A stretch of DNA of 64,000 nucleotides, taken from JAWKSY01 sp041402125. GTDB taxonomy: Bacteria; Planctomycetota; GCA-002687715; DRQF01. Below the pieces are notes generated by a model, which was not told the origin of the DNA, made no database searches, and worked only from the letters and a program-made list of their open reading frames with translations. The stretch spans positions 124,001 through 188,000 of the forward strand of contig JAWKSY010000002.1 of the NCBI GenBank assembly GCA_041402125.1, in the 5' to 3' direction. Of this stretch, positions 27,506 to 33,405 are shown in pieces (positions within the stretch are counted from its first letter, which is position 1; each line of letters starts with the position of its first letter). The translations under genes were made by a program, and so were the position numbers.

Positions 27506-27922
27506 ATGCTCAGGAACATCATCGCCGTCATCGTCGGGCTCGTCGCCGGCATGGTCTGGAACCAGCTCTTCGTGACCCTCAACGCGACCGTCCTCTTCCC
27601 GATGCCCGAGGGCACGACGATGGACGACGCGGAGAAGTTCCGGGCGTACGTCGAGACGCTTCCCGCCACCGCCTTCCTCGTCGTCCTCGTCGCCCACGTC
27701 GGACAGGCCGCGGTCGGAGGGTGGGTCGCGGCGCGACTCGGCGCCTCCCGCCCGGCGGTGCTGGCCTGGATCGTCGGCATCCTCACCGCCATCGGCAGCG
27801 TCGCCGCCCAACTCATGTTCGGGGGACCGGTCTGGATGTGGATCGATCCGCCGCTCTGCCTCGTCGCGGCCTGGTTCGTCGGCCGCATCGAGTGCGCGCG
27901 GCGCGCGAAGGCCGCGGCCTGA
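27506..27922 (+). CDS. small four-helix membrane protein, copy A
   Basis: A 138-residue integral membrane protein preceded by CCGGAGGCTC. Four hydrophobic helices are visible (IIAVIVGLVAGMVWN at the start, FLVVLVAHVGQAAVGGWVA, VLAWIVGILTAIGSVA, and a last WIDPPLCLVAAWFVG). Acidic and basic residues cap the loops. A closely similar gene follows immediately, sharing N-terminal LxxGLxAGxxWN, LFPxPEG, the VAHVGQ motif and the WMWxD motif, so this is half of a tandem duplication. The function is unknown; it resembles small DoxX/DUF-type membrane proteins only in size. Confidence 0.72.
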   Translation: MLRNIIAVIVGLVAGMVWNQLFVTLNATVLFPMPEGTTMDDAEKFRAYVETLPATAFLVVLVAHVGQAAVGGWVAARLGASRPAVLAWIVGILTAIGSVAAQLMFGGPVWMWIDPPLCLVAAWFVGRIECARRAKAAA

Positions 27923-27930
27923 TCCGCGAC

Positions 27931-28350
27931 TTGCTCCGCCATCTCGGCGCCCTCCTCTTGGGCCTTCTCGCCGGCAACCTCTGGAACGCGGCGCTCGTTC
28001 TCCTGAACACGCGCGTGCTCTTCCCCGCTCCGGAGGGGCTCGACTTCTCGGCGGGGCCGGAGATGCGCGCCTACGTCGCCAGTCTGCCCGCGGTCTCCTT
28101 TCTCGTGGTCATCGTCGCGCACGTCGGGCAGGTCGCGATCGGGGGGCTCGTGGCGGCGCGGCTCGCGGTTTCTCGCCGCGCGTGGCTCGTCGGGGTGATC
28201 GGCGTCCTGACCGGGGCGGGTGCGGTCTACCATCAGGTCGCCATCGGAGGCCCGGACTGGATGTGGGTCGACGTCGGGCTCGTCCTCGCGGTGACGATCG
28301 GTCTCGCGCGACGGGTGTCCCGCGCGGAGCGGTTTCCCTCCGGCGCTTGA
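27931..28350 (+). CDS. small four-helix membrane protein, copy B (tandem paralogue)
   Basis: About 139 residues. No ATG or GTG is near; the TTG at 27931, 8 bp after the previous stop, gives a protein of the same length and helix layout as copy A, so I use it (CTG at 27919 is the alternative). The shared motifs are GLLAGNLWN, VLFPAPEG, LVVIVAHVGQVAIGG and DWMWVDVG. The two copies are well diverged, so the duplication is old. Co-transcription and probably translational coupling with copy A are expected, and a heteromeric membrane complex is possible. Confidence 0.68.
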   Translation: MLRHLGALLLGLLAGNLWNAALVLLNTRVLFPAPEGLDFSAGPEMRAYVASLPAVSFLVVIVAHVGQVAIGGLVAARLAVSRRAWLVGVIGVLTGAGAVYHQVAIGGPDWMWVDVGLVLAVTIGLARRVSRAERFPSGA

Positions 28351-28410
28351 CCGAGGCCGCCCACCGCTGGAGGCTGGAGGCGAGCGAGCGCGTCCATCGG
28401 AGTGGAGCTC

Positions 28411-29103
28411 ATGCCCGGATCGATCGGGAGTCCGAGCCGCGGCGTGGAGCCGGGGAGCCGGCCGACGGCGTCCTCGTCGGTCGGAGAGGCCCGGTCCATC
28501 CTCCGCGATCCCGACGCCTCGCCGACGCTGGCCGTCCTCCTCGACGTGCTCCCCGTGCTCGCCGCCCGCCTGAAGCGGGCGCGTCACTGGGCGGCACTCC
28601 GCATCCGCGATCCCGAGAGCGGTCTCGTCTACGAGCGGCTCGCCGGTCGCGCCCGGCTCGAGGTGTGCGCGACGGGGCGCGTCTACCGCCTCGCGATCCA
28701 TCGCTTCGGGGGAGAGGGGCCGCCGGGAGCGATGCACGATCATCGCTTCCCGATCGCGGTCCTCCCCCTCGCGGCGGCGCCGACGGTGGAGGACGTGCTC
28801 TACGAGATGCCCTGGCGGGATCGAGAACTCGGCACGAGCGGGCGGATCCTCGTCCGGGACGGCGAATCCTACGCGATCGAGCGCGCGAGCGCGGTCCTGC
28901 ACGCCGTCCACGGCCGGGGGCCTCATCTCTCGGTCGTCGTCTCCGACGAGACCGAGCCGCCCCTTCGCGAACTCCGACTCGAGTGGGAGCCGATGCGGTG
29001 GCGCGAGGCACGCGCGCTCCGTCGGGCCGGCCGGCTCGCGATCGAAGCCCACCAGGATCGACCGGAGCGACCGGTCGCGACCCGATCGAATGGCCCCGGA
29101 TAG
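28411..29103 (+). CDS. cupin-like protein
   Basis: A 230-residue protein of uncertain start: ATG 28411 or an in-frame GTG at 28402, with GTGGAG between them. The central part looks like a cupin barrel: GAMHDHRFPIAVLPLA gives a His-x-His pair and RASAVLHAVHGRGPHLSVV gives further His residues that could complete a metal site, as in cysteine-dioxygenase-type cupins. The N-terminal 35 residues are low in structure and the C-terminus is Arg-rich. There is no close family match that I can name. It follows the tandem membrane genes at 60 bp spacing. Confidence 0.55.
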   Translation: MPGSIGSPSRGVEPGSRPTASSSVGEARSILRDPDASPTLAVLLDVLPVLAARLKRARHWAALRIRDPESGLVYERLAGRARLEVCATGRVYRLAIHRFGGEGPPGAMHDHRFPIAVLPLAAAPTVEDVLYEMPWRDRELGTSGRILVRDGESYAIERASAVLHAVHGRGPHLSVVVSDETEPPLRELRLEWEPMRWREARALRRAGRLAIEAHQDRPERPVATRSNGPG

Positions 29104-29115
29104 GGAGGAATCGGC

Positions 29116-29268
29116 ATGGACTCACGCATCGCCATCGCATTCGGTGTGATCGCGCTCGTCGCGATCATTGGGATCGTCATTCTCTGGAAAAGCAGATCGC
29201 GGCGGGACGAGCGGCCATTTCATTTCCGTGGGCCTCACGGGTGTGGCGGCGACGGCATTCCGGACTGA
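29116..29268 (+). CDS. 50-residue single-pass membrane peptide
   Basis: A short gene 12 bp after the cupin-like gene, with an excellent GGGAGGAATCGGC before its ATG. It encodes a hydrophobic helix (IAIAFGVIALVAIIGIVILW, about residues 5-24) followed by a basic, Arg-rich stretch (KSRSRRDERP) and a tail FHFRGPHGCGGDGIPD. This layout predicts an N-out single-span peptide with a cytoplasmic basic tail. The strong ribosome site and operon position argue for translation. Function unknown. Confidence 0.6.
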   Translation: MDSRIAIAFGVIALVAIIGIVILWKSRSRRDERPFHFRGPHGCGGDGIPD

Positions 29269-29503
29269 AACGAGAGCGGGAAGGAGGGGAATTCCCTGAC
29301 GTGGCGCACCTCGGGTTCGCGCGGAGATCGCGCTCTTCCGCCCGAACGGCCCCGATCCGGCGCGGGGCCCGCCGCCGCGAAGTCGTCAGTTCCGGACGCG
29401 GCGAAATGGCGGGTTCCTTGAAGTCGCGATTGAACGTGGCCATAGTCCGAAAAGAGGGATGAAGATTTTCGGCGCCGGAGTCACCCATTTGAGCAGTGAG
29501 AAA

Positions 29504-30010
29504 ATGGCCAAATCCACCCAGGTCGTCGGGATCGTCAATGCGGCGATCGAGGACGCGAATCGACAGATCCTGAGCCAGGCCCTCTCGGGCCTCCCGAAGT
29601 CCGCGACGATCGGCGAGCTCGTCGACGGCCTCCACGAGACCGACCTCATCGAGGAGTTTCGCGGCCTGACCCTGGAGGCCTTCACCGCGATCCTCAGCGG
29701 TCGGGGCGCGCGCGGGGGCAAGCGGGGGCGTCCGGCCCGGGCCGCGAAGGCCGCTCCCGCCCCGAAGGGCCGCGGCAAGAAGACCGCCGGCGCGAAGCGC
29801 AACACCCGCACGCAGGAGGGCCGCGACGCCCTGGACGCCGCGATCATCGAGGCCCTGCAGGGACTCGGGGAGCCTTCGGCCGCGGAGGCGATCCGTCCGG
29901 TCACCGGCGGCACCGCCGCCCAGGTGCGGGATTCCCTGAAGCGCCTCGCCGAGTCGAAGGCGGTCAAGGTCACCGGTCAGCGCCGGGGCACCCGCTACGC
30001 GCTGAAGTAG
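29504..30010 (+). CDS. lysine-rich AT-hook/winged-helix DNA-binding protein, copy 1
   Basis: A 168-residue basic protein. Residues 1-65 form an amphipathic helical region (GIVNAAIEDANRQILSQALS, then TIGELVDGLHETD). Residues 66-108 are a Gly/Arg/Lys/Ala linker with an AT-hook core (GGKRGRPARA, 71-80). Residues 110-168 look like a winged helix: ALQGLGEPSAAEAIRPV, TAAQVRDSLKRLAESK, and a wing VTGQRRGTRYALK. A homologue of identical design lies 20 kb away. The ATG at 29504 is chosen because homology starts there; another in-frame ATG lies exactly 45 nt upstream in both genes. It is followed by a perfect 13-bp hairpin. A nucleoid or global regulator role is inferred. Confidence 0.7.
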   Translation: MAKSTQVVGIVNAAIEDANRQILSQALSGLPKSATIGELVDGLHETDLIEEFRGLTLEAFTAILSGRGARGGKRGRPARAAKAAPAPKGRGKKTAGAKRNTRTQEGRDALDAAIIEALQGLGEPSAAEAIRPVTGGTAAQVRDSLKRLAESKAVKVTGQRRGTRYALK

Positions 30011-30038
30011 TCGCCGGATTCCCGGTCATCGGCCTGAG

Positions 30039-30073
30039 ACGGGCGCGTCCCTTCCCGCGGGGGACGCGCCCGT
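30039..30073 (+). terminator. strong hairpin after AT-hook gene copy 1
   Basis: ACGGGCGCGTCCC (30039-30051) and GGGACGCGCCCGT (30061-30073) pair perfectly over 13 bp with a 9-nt loop, 28 bp after the stop. There is only a short TT after the stem, so Rho-independent action is likely but not certain. Confidence 0.7.
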
Positions 30074-30180
30074 TCGCGTCCGGGAAGGGGAAGGGACTTC
30101 CCTCCGCGGCCGGGAAGTCGAGAATGGCGCCGCGGTCCCCCTCGGGAGGGACGCCCCTCGAGGAACCCGGAGTGCGAGCG

Positions 30181-30732
30181 ATGAGCGAGGAATCGAATCC
30201 GGCCGAAGCACTGGATGACGCCGTCGTCGTCGGACGCAGCTTCGAGACGCGCGGGGCGCAGGAGGCGGTGGGCTACCTCGGATCGCAGGGGATCCCCGCC
30301 CGCGTTTCCGGATCTCCCGGCCTCGCGACCCAGATCTGGGTGGGCGAGGACATGACGGTGCCGCTCCACTGCGTCGAGGTCTCCCGCGCGCGGGCCGACG
30401 AGGCGATCGCCTGCCTGGAGGAGGCCGAGGAGCTCGACATCTTCGTCGTGACGCCCGAGGTCGCCACGGCCCTGAAGACGGCTCCGACCCCTCAGTTCGG
30501 GCCCGCCCGGATCCGCATCAACCGGGCCATGCGCGCCGCCGGCTTCGGTTGGGTGATCTTCCCGGTGGCGATCTTCGCCTACACGAACCTGCTCGCCGCG
30601 GCCTCCATCGGCATCGAACCGGAGGATCGCGGTCGCGCGGTGACGGCGGCGTTCGTCGCCTTCATTCCGGCCGCCGTCACCGTCGTCCTCGGGACGATCG
30701 TGGTCTCCGCCATCCTGGCCGAGTTCACCTGA
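30181..30732 (+). CDS. DUF2007-like signal-transducing-type protein with two membrane helices
   Basis: A 183-residue protein starting at ATG 30181. The N-terminal 80 residues resemble the DUF2007 putative signal-transducing domain: VVVGRSFETRGAQEAVGYL, SQGIPARVSG, then VPLHCVEVSRARADEAIACL. Two membrane helices follow (FGWVIFPVAIFAYTNLLAAA and AFVAFIPAAVTVVLGTIVVS). DUF2007 is often fused to membrane parts; its role is unknown. It lies alone between the terminator of the AT-hook gene and a lipoprotein gene. Confidence 0.65.
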   Translation: MSEESNPAEALDDAVVVGRSFETRGAQEAVGYLGSQGIPARVSGSPGLATQIWVGEDMTVPLHCVEVSRARADEAIACLEEAEELDIFVVTPEVATALKTAPTPQFGPARIRINRAMRAAGFGWVIFPVAIFAYTNLLAAASIGIEPEDRGRAVTAAFVAFIPAAVTVVLGTIVVSAILAEFT

Positions 30733-30823
30733 CCGCGGATCCGGCCTCCGATTCGGGCGAAATCGCGGAACGATCCGTCGGGGATGCCTCCTCTGCCGAC
30801 GGACCGCTTCGGAGATCAGCGCC

Positions 30824-32752
30824 ATGCCCGCCCGTTCGACCCATCTCGGCCCCCGGCCCGTCCTGCTCGCCCTCCTCGCGTCTCTCGTCCTCCTCGGTGG
30901 TTGCGGCGGCGACGGAGGAGGCTTCACCGGTGCGACCGCTTCCGCCGTGATCGGCGCGGCGGGAGGGCAGGTGAGCTCGGCCGACGGCCGGCTCGTGCTG
31001 GACATCCCGGCCGGCGCCCTCGGCAACGACGAGACGATCACGATCACTGCCATCGGAGCGGCCGATCTGAGCGGGACGATGGCCGACTTCGCCCCTCAGC
31101 TCGCCTGGCGTCTCGAACCGGACGGGCTCGTCTTCGCCCAGCCCGTCGCGATCACCCTCGACCTCGGGGCGGCGCCGGCGGAGGTCGCGGGCGTCTCGAC
31201 CTTCGAGATCCCGGCGGTGGCGACGCAGTCGCTCGCCACGGGTTTCGATCTCGTCGACCTCGATGACATCGAAGTCGATCTGGCGCTCGGGACGGTCATG
31301 GCGACCGGCACGATCTCGCACTTCTCGGACATCGGCGTCCAGTCCTCGCACGGCGTGACGGTGACTCTCGAGCATCCCACCTCGATCGCCCAGGGCGCCT
31401 CGGCTCCGATCACCGCGACGGCCGAGGTCGCGGCGAACAACACCGTCGGCACGTCGATGGTGCCCACCTGGGACGTCATCCACGGTCCCGACTTCGCCAC
31501 GGACGGGCTGCCGGAGCCCTTCGGGCCCATGGGGACGACCTTCTCGCTCGCCGGGCCCTTCACGGTCGCCGATCAGTTTCCGATCAGTTGCGTCACCGGC
31601 GGCGGCGGTCACGTCACCGTCCTGATCTCCTTCTCCGAGATCACCTTCAGTCTCGGCACCGGCTTCTTCATGAATCAGGGCATCGACGAGAGCGGGTTCA
31701 ACATCGTCTTCGGCTTCGACATCGACTGCGTTCCCGCGACGGGCGGCGGGAAGGGGATCCAGGAGAACACCTTCGTGTCCCTGCTCGGCACGCTCGAGGC
31801 GGCCGAGGCCGCCCGATCGGTGCCACCGACCTCCTGCTTCTTCGACGCGGCGGCCCCGCGCCTCATCGTCGCCGGCACGGCGAGCGGCGGGGGATCGAGG
31901 TCCGTGATCGTCGATGCCGTCAGCGGCACGATCGTCGAGGACTTCGGTCTCTTCGACGTCGACGGCGCCGCCTTCGACGCCTTCCTCCTGCCGTCGCCCA
32001 CCCCCGGCGTGGGGGAGACCTTCGCCCTCTGCGGGACGACGGGCTACCACATCGGCGTCGATCTCATGACCTGTCAGCTCTTCCCCGGCGTGAACCTCTC
32101 CTCCGGATTCCACGAGGACACGGCCCTGATCGCGCAGGACCCGACGCTCGGCACGGTGAGCGCGGTCGGCAACGTGATCCGGCGCCGTCAGGTCGACGCG
32201 GTCGGAGGATTCGTCTCCCTCGACTCGATCTTCCTGCAGGGCGGGATCCGGAGCGTCGCCGCGGAGTCCTCGTGGACGCGCTTCCTCACGGTGACGACGA
32301 GCGGAAATCTCCAGATGGTCACGAACGACGGTCCGACGCCCACCGAGACCTTCGCGGCCGCGCTCGGCAGCCTCCCGAGGCGTCTCCGCTGGGATCCGAC
32401 GTCGGGTCTCGGAGGCATCACCGACTTCGTCGACGACACGGTCACGCTCTTCACCTGGGACGGCCTCGGCCTGCCCGTGATCCTGGGGACGGCCGCGGTC
32501 GGGCAGGGTCCCGTCGGGCTCGACGTGCTCGGCCACCGGGTCGTCTGCGCCGGATTCGACGACGACACCTGGAGCCTGATCGAGGTCGATCTGGCGATGG
32601 GCACCTTCGTCACGACGACGAACCCGGTGCCCTTCGCCGGGACGGGACCCCTCCAGCCGGGGCACGCCGCCTTCGTCCGCGACGCGAACCACTCGGTCTG
32701 CCTGAGCTTCTTCGGCGCGGCCGCGCTCGGATTCGTCCCCTTCGCCTACTGA
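30824..32752 (+). CDS. lipoprotein with ZU5-like N-terminal domain
   Basis: A 642-residue exported lipoprotein: LLALLASLVLLGGC gives a good lipobox with Cys27, followed by GGDGGG. Residues about 38-125 match the ZU5 pattern (IGAAGGQVSSADGRLVLDIP, then GALGNDETITITAI), a domain often found in cell-surface proteins. The C-terminal 350 residues are a beta-rich region with repeated short strands ending in Gly-Thr-Thr and similar phrases, possibly a beta-propeller; repeat units were not resolved. No enzyme motif is seen. A GTG of an ECF sigma factor follows 43 bp after the stop. Confidence 0.65.
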   Translation: MPARSTHLGPRPVLLALLASLVLLGGCGGDGGGFTGATASAVIGAAGGQVSSADGRLVLDIPAGALGNDETITITAIGAADLSGTMADFAPQLAWRLEPDGLVFAQPVAITLDLGAAPAEVAGVSTFEIPAVATQSLATGFDLVDLDDIEVDLALGTVMATGTISHFSDIGVQSSHGVTVTLEHPTSIAQGASAPITATAEVAANNTVGTSMVPTWDVIHGPDFATDGLPEPFGPMGTTFSLAGPFTVADQFPISCVTGGGGHVTVLISFSEITFSLGTGFFMNQGIDESGFNIVFGFDIDCVPATGGGKGIQENTFVSLLGTLEAAEAARSVPPTSCFFDAAAPRLIVAGTASGGGSRSVIVDAVSGTIVEDFGLFDVDGAAFDAFLLPSPTPGVGETFALCGTTGYHIGVDLMTCQLFPGVNLSSGFHEDTALIAQDPTLGTVSAVGNVIRRRQVDAVGGFVSLDSIFLQGGIRSVAAESSWTRFLTVTTSGNLQMVTNDGPTPTETFAAALGSLPRRLRWDPTSGLGGITDFVDDTVTLFTWDGLGLPVILGTAAVGQGPVGLDVLGHRVVCAGFDDDTWSLIEVDLAMGTFVTTTNPVPFAGTGPLQPGHAAFVRDANHSVCLSFFGAAALGFVPFAY

Positions 32753-32795
32753 GGCGGGTAGCATGCCGGGCGGAGCGGGCGAGGAGCGTGATGCC

Positions 32796-33380
32796 GTGAG
32801 CGCCGAGTTCGAGGACCTGCTGGCGAAGGCGAGGGACGGAAAGCGCGAGGCGATCGAGGCGCTCCTCGCCCCCCAGCTCGGCGCGCTCACCGCCTTCGTC
32901 CGGTTGCGGATCGACGGCGGCATCGCCCGCCGGGAGTCGGCCGCCGACGTCGTGCAGTCCGTCTGTCGCGAGGTCCTCGGCGATCTCGAGTCCCTGCGCG
33001 CCCGCGACGAGCGGGGATTCCGCGCCTGGCTCTTCGCGCTCGTCGCCAACAAGCTCTCGAGCAAGCGCGACTGGCACCGGGCGGCGCGCCGCGACGTGCG
33101 GCGCGAGCTCGCGCTCGATGCCGCCATCGGCCCCGCGCCGCTGCTCGGGGCCTACTCGCGCGCCGCGACGCCCAGCCGGGCGGCCGAGGCGAAGGAGGAG
33201 GTCGCCCGCATCGAGGACGCCTTCGACCGGCTGCCCGAGCACTACCGGGACGTCCTCGTCCTCGTCTCGATCGCGGAGCTCTCCTACGCGGAGACCGCGG
33301 CCGTCCTCGACCGCAGCGAGGACTCTGTCCGTCAGATCACGCACCGGGCGCGCGCGCGACTGGCCACGCTCCTCGAGTGA
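32796..33380 (+). CDS. ECF-type RNA polymerase sigma factor
   Basis: A 194-residue sigma-70 family factor. The GTG at 32796 is preferred over the in-frame ATG at 32763: GAGGAG lies 9 bp before the GTG, the usual N-terminus FEDLLAKARDGKREAIEALL then follows, and a TAGCAT that looks like a -10 element overlaps the earlier ATG. Region 2 is visible (SAADVVQSVCREVLGDLESL ... FRAWLFALVANKL). Region 4 follows (LPEHYRDVLVLVSIAELSY with ETAAVLDRSEDSVRQITHRA). No anti-sigma gene is adjacent; instead a membrane kinase is tail to tail with it, 25 bp away, a typical planctomycete pairing. Confidence 0.85.
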   Translation: MSAEFEDLLAKARDGKREAIEALLAPQLGALTAFVRLRIDGGIARRESAADVVQSVCREVLGDLESLRARDERGFRAWLFALVANKLSSKRDWHRAARRDVRRELALDAAIGPAPLLGAYSRAATPSRAAEAKEEVARIEDAFDRLPEHYRDVLVLVSIAELSYAETAAVLDRSEDSVRQITHRARARLATLLE

Positions 33381-33405
33381 GTCGCGCCGCGCCGAGCGGC
33401 GCCGA

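Noticed and set aside
33382..33405. Hairpin between sigma factor and kinase considered as a strong terminator
   Set aside because: Only a 6-bp GCGCC-type stem; too weak to call in GC-rich DNA.
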